From Candidatus Bathyarchaeota archaeon (GTDB taxonomy: Archaea > Thermoproteota > Bathyarchaeia > Bathyarchaeales > Bathyarchaeaceae), in NCBI GenBank assembly GCA_004376295.1, contig SOJZ01000028.1, forward strand, positions 1 to 64,000: a stretch of 64,000 nucleotides of DNA, written 5' to 3'. Numbering within the stretch: the first letter of the stretch is position 1; every line of letters begins with the position of its first letter. Made by a program: the position numbers and the translations under genes. Positions 16,829 to 25,300 of this stretch are shown here, in pieces. The notes under the pieces were generated by a model. It saw only the letters and a program-made list of their open reading frames with translations. It ran no database searches and was not told where the DNA came from.

Positions 16829-17530
16829 TTGCCAAAAAAGAATAAGAAGAGCTGGAAGGAAAGACAGCAAGAGAAACAGATAAGGCGGCAGAGGGCTCAA
16901 GAGGCCTATCGGATACATAAGGAAAGAGAAGCTGAAAGAAAGCCTCGGCAATGGCCTAAAGGCAAAATAGTTGTCGGAATTTGTCTGGTTGCCCTGGTAC
17001 TAGGAGCCTATGGAGCATGGCAGTACTACATTCAACTCCCTCCAGCAATCGGTGATGGAACAAATGGCAAGCCCCCACCAACAGGCTCAGCTCCAGACTT
17101 CTCTCTGAAAGACATAGACGGAACTCAATTCTCACTCAAGGGACATAGTGGAGAGGTAATTGCTATTCATTTTATGGCTGTAGGCTGCGGTGGACAAATC
17201 TATCCTATAAACGACTATCAACTTAAGCAACTAAAAATCATGTGTAACAACTATTGCAGCAACAAACCTGTTACTGCAGTCACCGTTGCTGTAGCAACCT
17301 GCGCAAACAGCGACCTCGCACGAATCCGAACAAACTACGGTATCACTTGGGCTTTAGGAAACGACTATGATGATGGAATAATGGATATAGTCAACGCCTA
17401 CACAGCATATTCTATAAAAGATGGAACAATCGTTCTCATAGACAAAACATTCAATGTGGCCAAAATATACACCGAAACTATGACTGCCGACACACTGTTG
17501 TCAGAAATCAATCAACTTCTAGGAGCCTGA
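16829..17530 (+). CDS. Membrane-anchored thioredoxin-fold (TlpA/peroxiredoxin-like) protein
   Basis: 233 aa. A very basic cytoplasmic N terminus (residues 1-46) and one TM helix (~47-64) are followed by a Pro-rich linker and an extracytoplasmic thioredoxin-fold domain beginning APDFSLKDIDGTQFSL. The active-site region reads HFMAVGCGGQ (Cys120), without a CxxC; Cys139/Cys143 (CNNYC) and Cys158 may supply the partner thiol. Followed 8 bp later by ccdA, the usual supplier of electrons to such proteins. It likely reduces or traps a substrate outside the membrane; start TTG 16829. Confidence 0.82.
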   Translation: MPKKNKKSWKERQQEKQIRRQRAQEAYRIHKEREAERKPRQWPKGKIVVGICLVALVLGAYGAWQYYIQLPPAIGDGTNGKPPPTGSAPDFSLKDIDGTQFSLKGHSGEVIAIHFMAVGCGGQIYPINDYQLKQLKIMCNNYCSNKPVTAVTVAVATCANSDLARIRTNYGITWALGNDYDDGIMDIVNAYTAYSIKDGTIVLIDKTFNVAKIYTETMTADTLLSEINQLLGA

Positions 17531-17538
17531 AAAAAAGG

Positions 17539-18234
17539 ATGCTTGAGGAATCTATTGGCCTGTTCTTCTTAGGGATTGCAACCTTTCTTTCCCCTTGTTC
17601 CATTGCACTCATTTCGGTCTATCTAACCTACGCTGTAGGCATCAGCAAGAACATACGAAAGGGATTTGTAATTGGTTGCAGCTTCGCTGTAGCCATGTGT
17701 CTAATTTTCTTCTTTCTCGGATACGCTGTATCCTCTCTTATTCCGGTAGATCCGGCTAGCTATCGATTTTTCTTCGGCATTTCTGGCATTCTTCTTATAT
17801 TCTTCGGAATCAACAACTTGGGTCTGTTTAAGAAAATCCACTTCACAAGCAACGCTAGCAGTTCTTTTGCTGAACGAATTAATGCTTTGAAGTTGACTGC
17901 TTTGACGCGTTTTTCAAAATATAATTATGCCGTGGGGTCATTTCTGTTTGGAGTAGTCATTTCTTTAGCTTTAGGTCCGTGTTCGTTATCTTTGGTTTTG
18001 CCTGCGATACTGCTAACCATTTTCAGTGCACCGACACCTTATCACGGTGGCCTTTTACTTTCAACTTTTGGTCTGGGCCACGCTTTGCCAGTAATTCTTT
18101 TAAGTGTGCTGTTAGCGACAGCGCGCAAGGCGGTAACAGAAAAAACTGCTACAGCAAGTAAATGGCTAACAAAGATTTTTGGAATAGCCTTTGTTGTAAT
18201 TGGAATAGTCATGGTTGGTGTGTTGGGAGGATGA
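17539..18234 (+). CDS. ccdA: CcdA/DsbD-type thiol electron transporter
   Basis: 231 aa, six TM helices in two three-helix repeats. Each repeat carries a Pro-Cys motif: FLSPCSIALISVY (Cys20) and LALGPCSLSLVLP (Cys near 148), the redox pair that carries electrons from cytoplasmic thioredoxin to extracytoplasmic acceptors. It lies between the membrane-anchored thioredoxin-fold protein and a small cytoplasmic thioredoxin-like protein, so donor, transporter and acceptor are encoded together. Confidence 0.9.
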   Translation: MLEESIGLFFLGIATFLSPCSIALISVYLTYAVGISKNIRKGFVIGCSFAVAMCLIFFFLGYAVSSLIPVDPASYRFFFGISGILLIFFGINNLGLFKKIHFTSNASSSFAERINALKLTALTRFSKYNYAVGSFLFGVVISLALGPCSLSLVLPAILLTIFSAPTPYHGGLLLSTFGLGHALPVILLSVLLATARKAVTEKTATASKWLTKIFGIAFVVIGIVMVGVLGG

Positions 18235-18239
18235 TAAAA

Positions 18240-18500
18240 ATGAAGAAAAACAAAGTGAAAGTCGAAGTCTTTGTGTCTCTAGGCTCCTGTGTCTGCAATT
18301 TCGCGCCACTTATGGAGAAAGTGGGATATGTAACATCAAAGTTCAAAGATTTGGTAGAAGTTCAAATGAAGTCAACCAAGTCATCAGAAGCATCTAAATA
18401 TGGAGTCCAAGACATGTGCATAGTAGTAAATGGAAAAATTAAGCTTCCCTCAGACTTTGACGAAGAAGAGCTTGAGGATACAATTTTAAAAAGTAGTTAA
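18240..18500 (+). CDS. Small thioredoxin/glutaredoxin-like protein
   Basis: 86 aa from ATG 18240, chosen because GGGAGG sits 9 nt upstream; an ATG at 18231 overlapping the ccdA stop is too close to it. The sequence VEVFVSLGSCVCNFAPLMEKV is a thioredoxin-like beta-alpha start with a CxC (Cys17, Cys19) in place of CxxC. A conserved-looking DMCIVVNGKI, followed by strand and helix, fits the small archaeal thioredoxin fold (MTH895-like). Last gene of the operon; likely the cytoplasmic electron donor to CcdA. Confidence 0.78.
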   Translation: MKKNKVKVEVFVSLGSCVCNFAPLMEKVGYVTSKFKDLVEVQMKSTKSSEASKYGVQDMCIVVNGKIKLPSDFDEEELEDTILKSS

Positions 18501-18530
18501 ACAACTAGCCACGCACGCCCATAACCCTCT

Positions 18531-18680
18531 CTATGATTCACGCCTTCTTGTTTTGTATCGTAGGGTGTGCATGTCGATGAGGGCTCCGGTTGCGATTGCG
18601 TTTATTCCTGTTGAAAAAGCTACAAGTACGAGGAGGATGTCATGCAGGTTCTCTGTCCAACCATCCGACCAATTAATCAT
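18531..18680 (-). CDS. Very small membrane protein (49 aa)
   Basis: A minus-strand frame from ATG 18680 to TAG 18531. A short polar start (MINWSDGWTENLHD) leads into one long hydrophobic helix (ILLVLVAFSTGINAIATGALI) and a basic tail ending RYKTRRRES. No clear ribosome-binding site; a TGCA repeat lies immediately upstream of the ATG. The last third is repeated, as DNA, at 58449-58490, where the rest of the gene is missing. That conservation argues it is a real coding sequence, perhaps holin-like. Function unknown. Confidence 0.5.
   Translation of the reverse strand: MINWSDGWTENLHDILLVLVAFSTGINAIATGALIDMHTLRYKTRRRES
18558..18599. repeat. 42-bp repeat, copy A
   Basis: Matches 58449-58490 at 41 of 42 positions in the same orientation (core GTCGATGAGGGCTCCGGTTG). 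Here it forms the 3' part of the 49-aa membrane-protein gene. Confidence 0.9.
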
Positions 18681-18682
18681 GT

Positions 18683-18693
18683 ATGCATGCATG
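18683..18693. repeat. TGCA-tetramer repeat, site 4 (11 nt)
   Basis: ATGCATGCATG, two nucleotides upstream of the ATG of the 49-aa membrane protein and 179 nt before the secreted-protein gene on the other strand. Confidence 0.8.
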
Positions 18694-18794
18694 TGATAGC
18701 AGCCCATCTATCCGGAATGTAATCCACGAAATGTTCTGAATCTTACATGAGGAACTCCGAGTTCTTGTAGTCCGATAAACAAGTTGAAATGAGT

Positions 18795-18811
18795 GTTTCA
18801 CTTGTTGAAAC
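18795..18811 (+). promoter_or_regulatory. Inverted repeat upstream of the secreted helical protein
   Basis: GTTTCACTTGTTGAAAC is a perfect 6-bp dyad with a 5-nt centre. A third half-site (TTGAAA) lies 6 nt before it at 18784-18789, giving regularly spaced TTGAAA/TTTCA elements. Location 60-90 nt upstream of the TTG at 18872 suits an operator. Regulator unknown. Confidence 0.45.
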
Positions 18812-18871
18812 GCTTTTTCCACAGTGTTCCTTAAAGCACGCTTTCACCATTAATTTCGGTGGTGATCAAAA

Positions 18872-19819
18872 GTGTTGAGAAACAAAAACGTTGTAAGTTT
18901 GATTCTCATGGCAACGTTGCTAGTAACGCTATCACCATTTTTAATGGTGATTTATGCCCAACCAAATAGCCAAGAACAGCAAAACGTAAAGGAGCAAATG
19001 TTCATGGAGATAGCTATACAAGCTAGAGAAAGAGCATATGAACTAAGAGACATCGTAATAGAGGAAATTGGAAACATAACAAATGAAATTGAAGACCTTC
19101 TGAATGAGGCAGACACATTATTAGCTGAAGGGAGCATTCAGAAAGCCATACAAGCAATGAACAAGTACAGGAACGCCTACAGACACTTACACCGTTATTT
19201 GGAACAACATGGAGTAGACATAGAAGCACCAGAAAAAGCAAGAGGCATACTGGTAGCAATAAACCGAACATATACAAGAATGGAGAGACTTAACAACACC
19301 ATAAACGCAGTCAACAGCACCCTAGGCGAAACAGACCCCAACTATGGCCAAGTCAAAACATATTTAGAATGGGGATGGGGAAACCTGACGGAAGCTGCAG
19401 ACAACCTAAAACTCGCAAACCAATCCATGTACCTAGAACCACCAAACATAACATGGGCAGCACACAACCTAACAGAAGCAAACAAAAACATCCAAGAAGC
19501 TCACGCAGCTCTTAAACTAATAGCCTGTTGGACAAACCATTGGAGAATTAGAAACTTCCTAGGAGCACTCAATAGAACCAGAGAAAGAATCAGAGTAAGA
19601 ATACAAGAAAGACTCCAACAAGAAGGATTCAACCTCACAGCCGTCCTAGAGAAACTGGGGTACACAAGCCTAGAAGACTTCCACCAAGAAATAGACGCGC
19701 TCATGGAAAACGCCAAACAAAAAATGGAAATCAGAGAAGCAGTTCAAGACATGTGGACAATCAGAGAGAAGCTGAGAGAAATGGACCTGGAGTTACAAAA
19801 CAGATGGCAGGGTAGTTAA
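18872..19819 (+). CDS. Secreted helical protein
   Basis: 315 aa with a signal peptide (basic start, VSLILMATLLVTLSPFLMVIYA) and an almost wholly alpha-helical mature part. The latter has heptad-like stretches (IEEIGNITNEIEDLLNEADTL and others) and many N-x-S/T sequons (for example NITN, NRTY, NNTI, NSTL, NLTE). No C-terminal anchor. It probably lies outside the membrane as a glycosylated coiled-coil protein. TTG start preceded by GGTGGTGATC. The next gene, 34 bp downstream, also encodes an exported protein. Family not recognised. Confidence 0.75.
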   Translation: MLRNKNVVSLILMATLLVTLSPFLMVIYAQPNSQEQQNVKEQMFMEIAIQARERAYELRDIVIEEIGNITNEIEDLLNEADTLLAEGSIQKAIQAMNKYRNAYRHLHRYLEQHGVDIEAPEKARGILVAINRTYTRMERLNNTINAVNSTLGETDPNYGQVKTYLEWGWGNLTEAADNLKLANQSMYLEPPNITWAAHNLTEANKNIQEAHAALKLIACWTNHWRIRNFLGALNRTRERIRVRIQERLQQEGFNLTAVLEKLGYTSLEDFHQEIDALMENAKQKMEIREAVQDMWTIREKLREMDLELQNRWQGS

Positions 19820-19853
19820 CAACAGCAAAAGAGCTCCAATGGAGGTGTAAGTC

Positions 19854-20420
19854 TTGAAAAATAAAGTGGTGGTAGCAATTTCTATAGTGTTGGCAGCTTC
19901 GATACTATCTGTATTGGTTTGGAATTTTTACAGGTATGAGACAACTGTCTTTGCATTCAGCTACGAAGCTAATCCAATTACATCATCACCATTATCTGGT
20001 GCAAATTATTCTTGGGAAGTAAAAGCATATAGTGCACGAATCTTTGGCAATTCTCCCTTCGATGGAGAAGGATATGTTCATAGAGAAAGAATAATGTCTG
20101 AAAACAGATTCCGAAACACAGAGTTTCACAACCTAAACGTTACGCTAAGGTTGAGATTTCAAATAACTAACGCAACAGGCTACATGCTATGCAACAGAAC
20201 CTTGGACAATAAAGATGGCGGTGATAGGCAGGTTATCTTTGAATTCAAGCCCGAGGTAACAAAGGCAGGTGATACGCTGCAAATCAGAATAAGGCTTAGT
20301 CTCAACGTTAACTATAACTACGGTGTTGGTGGAGAGCTTAAGCAATTCACTCTACAAAAAGAGTGGACAAAAACTATACAGGTTCAACAAACAGAGCCCG
20401 TGACAGGAGTAATCTTCTAA
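19854..20420 (+). CDS. Membrane-anchored extracellular beta protein
   Basis: 188 aa. An N-terminal hydrophobic anchor (VVVAISIVLAASILSVLVW) is followed by a beta-rich domain with N-x-S/T sites (NYS, NVT, NAT, NRT). TTG start is well supported by GGAGGTG 6 nt upstream. Pattern resembles an immunoglobulin-like or jelly-roll adhesion domain; I do not recognise it. Probably co-transcribed with the secreted helical protein. A TGCA repeat starts 5 nt after its stop. Confidence 0.7.
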   Translation: MKNKVVVAISIVLAASILSVLVWNFYRYETTVFAFSYEANPITSSPLSGANYSWEVKAYSARIFGNSPFDGEGYVHRERIMSENRFRNTEFHNLNVTLRLRFQITNATGYMLCNRTLDNKDGGDRQVIFEFKPEVTKAGDTLQIRIRLSLNVNYNYGVGGELKQFTLQKEWTKTIQVQQTEPVTGVIF

Positions 20421-20424
20421 AAAC

Positions 20425-20436
20425 GCATGCATGCAT
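20425..20436. repeat. TGCA-tetramer repeat, site 5 (12 nt)
   Basis: GCATGCATGCAT, 4 nt beyond the stop of the exported beta protein and on the 3' side of the membrane-bound winged-helix gene; pairs with site 6 around that gene. Confidence 0.85.
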
Positions 20437-20619
20437 TTACGGCTCCGAGTGGATTTGGGGTTTCTCTAAAGCTATAGGTGAATTACGTTTTACGGTTTGT
20501 TCATATGAGGAGGATCAATGCGTGCTACTACATATTATCTCACGCAAATATTTCAAACATCACAGATTATGTCTTTGAAGCTCTCTCTCAGAAAACTTAG
20601 GCTATTACACACACAAAAC

Positions 20620-21759
20620 TCACTTATTTTTCAATTTTATCTGGTTTTGAAGCCCTATCCTTTTAACAGACACGATCTCCATCCTTTCTAATCTCTTAAC
20701 CAATCTCCAAAGACTCGTCCGCGGCATATCCGGATATCTATCCCTAATCTCAGACTCGAAAGCTTTGCCTCCACTATCCTCTAAGAAGCGTATTACTTCT
20801 TTGTCCTCTTGTCTCAGAGAAATGTGTTCTTTGATTATTTTTTCTGCACTGGGTGCTTTTATCCACCTTAATACCAGAAGACTTCCGATGATCACCACTG
20901 CTACAGTTACAATCAAATAGATTGCGAAAATTGGGATTAACGGAGCCTCTTTGACATTGAACCCACCGCTCAGTTCACCTATCTCAACATCATAAGTTCC
21001 CGCTTCTTCTTTAGTGACTTTAAACTGAACTGCTGTTGAAGCTCCCGCATCCAATGTTATTGTTTTAGTATCCTCTACTACTTGGTTAACCTTCAATGCA
21101 AGGGTGTAAGAGCCTTCTTCTTCGCCAATATTAGTTAAAACAAGAGAGACTGTTACTTCGTTGCCTACTTCAACCTCAGCTGGATTAACTGTAAGGTCAC
21201 TAACTCTAAAAAGTGCTGGACCAATTATAGGCAGTACATAGCTTATCTCCCACTCATCAGGATACAATGAGAGAGTTATTGTCCCATCTTCTGTATCTAT
21301 TGAAGTGGGCATCTCGTTTAGATACACTATTGCTGATTCCTCTGGCAAGTACACAGTAAGGTTGTAAGGGTTCTGAACTAATAGAGTCCATACGCCAGAT
21401 TCCTTCTCAGTCAATTCAACAGTGTCGTATTCGAGTAGAACCCTACTAGCTCCTAGACTAAATATAGTCATATTTGATCCAACTACATCATAGTCTAAGA
21501 CGGTCTGATTCTCATCATCAACAACTACATTCTCAACCAAAGAAGAGAGAAGCTCCAATGATATAGAAGGAAAGGTTTCATTTACAAAAAGAACTTGACT
21601 TACATGAACCAATCCATCTCTATAAACAGTTAATTCTACAGATTCAATCTGGTATCCTATTTCGCCAGCTGAAATGGTTGGAGTAATTCCTAGCATGAGG
21701 AGAAATATTACTCCAAACAAACACATCGTGAGATTAGTGCTTCTCTTCATTAAAGCCAC
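20620..21759 (-). CDS. Membrane-bound one-component regulator (extracellular domain, CARDB-like, TM, winged helix)
   Basis: 379 aa. Signal/anchor at residues ~8-30; an extracellular beta-rich domain to about 195; a CARDB-like domain (VNPAEVEVGNEVTVSLVLTN, residues ~200-280); one TM helix (IPIFAIYLIVTVAVVIIGSLL); and a cytoplasmic winged helix (AFESEIRDRYPDMPRTSLWRLVKRLERM). The C-terminal part resembles archaeal membrane-associated transcription regulators (COG2512-like). It could couple a surface signal directly to gene control. Flanked by TGCA repeats at 20425 and 21870, and convergent with the surface-protein genes. Confidence 0.8.
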   Translation of the reverse strand: MALMKRSTNLTMCLFGVIFLLMLGITPTISAGEIGYQIESVELTVYRDGLVHVSQVLFVNETFPSISLELLSSLVENVVVDDENQTVLDYDVVGSNMTIFSLGASRVLLEYDTVELTEKESGVWTLLVQNPYNLTVYLPEESAIVYLNEMPTSIDTEDGTITLSLYPDEWEISYVLPIIGPALFRVSDLTVNPAEVEVGNEVTVSLVLTNIGEEEGSYTLALKVNQVVEDTKTITLDAGASTAVQFKVTKEEAGTYDVEIGELSGGFNVKEAPLIPIFAIYLIVTVAVVIIGSLLVLRWIKAPSAEKIIKEHISLRQEDKEVIRFLEDSGGKAFESEIRDRYPDMPRTSLWRLVKRLERMEIVSVKRIGLQNQIKLKNK

Positions 21760-21869
21760 ACTCTAGCGTAAATGTAAGTCATGTTTAAAAAGAAATTGCT
21801 TATGAATCTCTAATACATAGCTGGCTACCTTCAATAAGCATAAAACCGCTGAGATCCATGCACAGCTAC

Positions 21870-21881
21870 TGCATGCATGCA
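21870..21881. repeat. TGCA-tetramer repeat, site 6 (12 nt)
   Basis: TGCATGCATGCA inside a 16-nt perfect palindrome ACTGCATGCATGCAGT (21868-21883), 10 nt beyond the 3' end of taw1 and upstream of the winged-helix regulator. Confidence 0.85.
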
Positions 21882-21890
21882 GTTAAGGGG

Positions 21891-22862
21891 TTACCCCGAA
21901 AGCTTAATGGGTTTTTCTAAACGGCTCAATAAAACAACTCGGCTTTGTGGAGATTCGTCGAGAATGTTGTAGTCCATTTCCTTGGTCAGCTGACCGGCGA
22001 ACTTTTGAATCTCCCGGTGAGTTGGCATGTTTTCGAATCCTAAACGCAGTCGTGAAAACCCTACGTGCATGTAAGCTTTTGGTTCCACGTACGTCGGATT
22101 AGCCTTTCTAATCAGTTGAGCGTACAGTTCTGGGTGTTCTAGATTCAAGTTTCGTGCCAACGTTATCCGAATTACGGTGGGGCATTTAAAACTAGGCAGC
22201 AAGGATAGAGTTTCGTTGAGTTTTTCCCAAGCCGCTGAGATTTGCGGGCGACACGTTTTCAAAAATGTTTTTTTATCAAATGCAGAAACCGAGATGTATA
22301 GTTGGGTGGGCTCCTCACTTAATCGAGACAAAACTTCTGGAACTGTTCCATTAGAAACCACAAACGTGGTGAACCCTCGTTTATGAAAGCCTTGAATTAG
22401 CCTGTCTAGTGGAGAGTATAGCGTTGGTTCACCGGTCAAACTTATGGCCACATGCTTAGGCGTTAAGGCCTCCTTATACTTCTCCTGATTTGCTTTCGGA
22501 TTTCCCTTGTATCCGCTCAAAATCTTAAGCTGCTCTTGAATGGCCTCCTCAATTATGTCTTCCGGGTCATCCCATTCTGGTAGTTGCGTTTCACTCCATT
22601 TTAACCCGTGGTCTCCGCTTTGAGCACGCCAACAAAAACGGCAATGCATTGTGCAGTAAAAAAGCGTGGGTGTCATCTGAAGGCATTGATGGCTCTTTAT
22701 GCCGTAGAATCTTTGCTTATAACAGACTCTGTTGTGAACAAGAGATTCGTAAAGCCATCTGCAGCGTTTGACGGCGGAGTGTCTTCCAACAAGATGGTAC
22801 TTCTGTTTTTTCAAGAGTTGGATGAGTTTGTTGGAAACCAGAGACTGCAGTGAAATCACCAA
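21891..22862 (-). CDS. taw1: tRNA 4-demethylwyosine synthase (Taw1/TYW1)
   Basis: 323-aa radical-SAM enzyme that converts m1G37 of tRNA-Phe to the tricyclic imG-14 with pyruvate. Second-cluster cysteines are in the N-terminal region (Cys34, Cys47, Cys60 in SHQCLQMTP). The radical-SAM motif is YCTMHCRFCWR (Cys70, Cys74, Cys77). Other hallmarks are VAISLTGEPTLY (GGE-like) and VSNGTVPEVL. Length is normal for archaea. GTG start. Its substrate is made by the Trm5-type methyltransferase found at 62179-63030 in the same window. Confidence 0.95.
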   Translation of the reverse strand: MVISLQSLVSNKLIQLLKKQKYHLVGRHSAVKRCRWLYESLVHNRVCYKQRFYGIKSHQCLQMTPTLFYCTMHCRFCWRAQSGDHGLKWSETQLPEWDDPEDIIEEAIQEQLKILSGYKGNPKANQEKYKEALTPKHVAISLTGEPTLYSPLDRLIQGFHKRGFTTFVVSNGTVPEVLSRLSEEPTQLYISVSAFDKKTFLKTCRPQISAAWEKLNETLSLLPSFKCPTVIRITLARNLNLEHPELYAQLIRKANPTYVEPKAYMHVGFSRLRLGFENMPTHREIQKFAGQLTKEMDYNILDESPQSRVVLLSRLEKPIKLSG

Positions 22863-23056
22863 CGCGCCTTAAAGACGCAGTTTTCTCTTATTAACTAGAT
22901 GGAATTCGACGAGTAACGACTTCAGCATGACTTTTATCCTAGGGAATAGCAATAGTGAAAAAGACAAAGTTTAAAATGTTTGTCGTTAAGAAATGTTCAC
23001 ATCTCTAGGAACACAAAGTTAAACATCAGAGGAATAAAGAGCGCGAGGGAAAAAAC

Positions 23057-24598
23057 GTGTATAAGAATCTGCCGAAGAAAGGAAAAATCACAATAGTTTT
23101 TGTAACATTTCTGCTTTTAACAACGCTCATCTCATCACTGTTGCCTAACGCAACAGCAACCCCTGTGGAAATCGTGTCTGTTACTCCAGAAAGCGGGCAG
23201 GTCGGAGACGTCGTACGAGTTATTGGACAAATCGATACGACAAACGGACCATATGCAATTTTCTTTGATGAGGAAAAAGTGAAGAACGGAACCGCGGTGG
23301 AGACGATGGTCAATGACACATTTAACGTTCCTTCTCGCCAGACGGGTAGCTATGACATAACATTACATGATATGACTACGACGAACAACGCCACGGCTGA
23401 ATTCACAGTCATCGAAATCATCGTCTACTGTCAAACACGAAACAAATACGACCAAAAACCCCTAGCCAACGTATCTGTCGACGTTTACGTCAACACTACG
23501 TATATCACCAGTGGAAAGACCAACGAAACCGGATGGACCAACTTCAGGCTTGACCGCGGCAACTATACTTTTAAGGCATTCTGGAACGAAGAACTAGTTG
23601 GCAGCATAAACGGAAGCGTTACAGGAAATGTTACAGACTATATGCTACAGAGAACGTTCTACATAGAATCCGAGCTTGCCCACATTACAATAGCAGTAAA
23701 TGATGAGGCAGGCAATCCACTACCCTTCATCAACGTAGACTTGACGTCTAGCAAACCAGAAACTCTTCTGTTTGAAACGAATAGCACGGGCATCATAGCC
23801 ACCAACGCGTTCACCAATGTTAGTTACACAATTGAGTCTCGACGTTATGGCTATCTATTCGACACAACACTGATTGAAAACCTAACATACACACATGATG
23901 GAAAAGATAGAATCAACATTACTTGTCCAACGTACAATCTGTTTGTCTACGTACTGGATTCGAAAGAACACGCGCTCAAAAACGTTGAAGTAACAGTTTA
24001 TGAATGGAGCAGCGAACGCATTGCGGGATCAAAGTTTACAGACTCTGACTTTGGAAGCGTCGCTTTCAATTGCACGTTTGGAAGATACAAGATTAAGGTA
24101 TATAACACGGAGTGGGGACATAAAGTTGTTCTCAACGAAACAGAATTAGATTTAATTGAAGACCCATTCTTCTTCGCAGTTCACAGCAGGATTTCCAACC
24201 TAGACCCCTCCGTAAAGGTTGTTGACTATTTTGGGCAACCCATTCCAAATGCTCAAGTGAAGCTTGAACGAAAATTCGACGAAGAATATGTGAATGTTGC
24301 TAACTTAACAACCGAATCCGATGGAACGGCGTCACTACCCAAAATTGGTGGCGATTATCGAATTTCAGTTCAGGTGATGGGAGAATACTGTGAAGTCAGA
24401 CCTATATACCTCAGCGAGTCAAACGTAATCGAGTTTAAGATAAACAAATATGTCACTGTTGGTGGATACCCGCTTCAAATCGCCCAGTTAATCACGTACA
24501 CCTCACTAGCTCTACTAATCACCACATTTGCTTTAGCCATAGCATATAGAAAACTTTCGAAAACAATCAAGAAAGAAAAAACCGCACCAAAAGATTAA
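23057..24598 (+). CDS. Surface protein with repeated beta domains and C-terminal anchor
   Basis: 513 aa. Signal peptide (ITIVFVTFLLLTTLISSLL), then a TIG/IPT-like first domain (VSVTPESGQVGDVVRVIGQI). Several carboxypeptidase-regulatory or Ig-like beta modules follow, each opening with a 'plus-L-x-N-V-x-V-x-V' pattern (KPLANVSVDVYVN, NPLPFINVDLTS, HALKNVEVTVYEW, QPIPNAQVKLER). One TM helix lies near residue 475, with a basic cytoplasmic tail. Many N-x-S/T sites. GTG start with GAGGG upstream. Likely a glycosylated cell-surface protein. Confidence 0.82.
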   Translation: MYKNLPKKGKITIVFVTFLLLTTLISSLLPNATATPVEIVSVTPESGQVGDVVRVIGQIDTTNGPYAIFFDEEKVKNGTAVETMVNDTFNVPSRQTGSYDITLHDMTTTNNATAEFTVIEIIVYCQTRNKYDQKPLANVSVDVYVNTTYITSGKTNETGWTNFRLDRGNYTFKAFWNEELVGSINGSVTGNVTDYMLQRTFYIESELAHITIAVNDEAGNPLPFINVDLTSSKPETLLFETNSTGIIATNAFTNVSYTIESRRYGYLFDTTLIENLTYTHDGKDRINITCPTYNLFVYVLDSKEHALKNVEVTVYEWSSERIAGSKFTDSDFGSVAFNCTFGRYKIKVYNTEWGHKVVLNETELDLIEDPFFFAVHSRISNLDPSVKVVDYFGQPIPNAQVKLERKFDEEYVNVANLTTESDGTASLPKIGGDYRISVQVMGEYCEVRPIYLSESNVIEFKINKYVTVGGYPLQIAQLITYTSLALLITTFALAIAYRKLSKTIKKEKTAPKD

Positions 24599-24700
24599 CG
24601 CCTTAGCAAAAAAGTTTTATAACACTCTTTGCTTAAACATAGATTTGATCAGCGACACTCACTGCAAAGAAATTTTCGTTTTCAAAATAGGATTGTGTTC

Positions 24701-24991
24701 GTGTTGTCTGAAACAAAAAAATGTTATCCACAATGTGAAGTGTTTCGATGCGCAAAAAAAGCCCTCGGATATCATGGAAACACGGCTTGGTGCAAATGGA
24801 CAGAAGAAGAATGCAACGTCTCAAATTGCAGCTACGCGACATGCATAAAAAGACGGTTGTTACCTGAAGGTATCTGCGGAGAAACACTGAAACGGAAAAC
24901 CGTTGAGATAGAACCAGAAGAAGCTGTAGGTCCACCGGTAAAGCTTAAGGGAAAGGCTTTGCGAAGAGTAGGCGAAAAAGAAATCTTCTAA
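24701..24991 (+). CDS. Small cysteine-rich protein
   Basis: About 97 aa from GTG 24701 (or TTG 24704); an upstream TTG at 24629 is also in frame but adds low-complexity sequence. Eight Cys are closely spaced: KKCYPQCEVFRC, AWCKWTEEEC, NVSNCSYATCIKRR and GICGE. This suggests a metal-binding or disulfide fold of ~65 residues. The tail is basic and without TM. It lies between a surface protein and rpo12. I have no named family for it. Confidence 0.7.
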   Translation: MLSETKKCYPQCEVFRCAKKALGYHGNTAWCKWTEEECNVSNCSYATCIKRRLLPEGICGETLKRKTVEIEPEEAVGPPVKLKGKALRRVGEKEIF

Positions 24992-25020
24992 ACAAATAAA
25001 CCTTAGCACTCTAACGAAAA

Positions 25021-25218
25021 CTATCTGGCATGTACACGTTTCACTACAGGCGGTCTTATCTTCTTAAGAACACGGTAGCCACAGATAGTGCATTTTACTC
25101 CGCCACCACGTAGCTCAAGTTCGTCTGTTGCTACCATGGCGCCACACCTTACACATTCATAAACAAGTCCTTGACCTTTCTTTTCAGACAACGCCGTGTC
25201 TCCGAACTTGGTAACCAT
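25021..25218 (-). CDS. rpo12: RNA polymerase subunit Rpo12 (RpoP)
   Basis: Small zinc-binding subunit of archaeal RNA polymerase. YECVRCGAMV and VKCTICGYRVLKKIRPPVVKRV reproduce the family pattern of two CxxC pairs followed by the R-P-P-x-V-K-R tail. Family members are usually about 50 aa. The ATG at 25218 gives 65 aa, and a TTG at 25191 (LSEKKGQG) is a better length match. A TATA-like TTTAAAT near 25233 (minus strand) would start transcription near 25208, which favours the later start. Confidence 0.92.
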   Translation of the reverse strand: MVTKFGDTALSEKKGQGLVYECVRCGAMVATDELELRGGGVKCTICGYRVLKKIRPPVVKRVHAR

Positions 25219-25300
25219 GAGTTATATGGATTTAAATGTTTCTCAAAAAAGACAACTATATAACTCTTTGAACAAGAGACACATTAGTGGAGAGGTGCAT

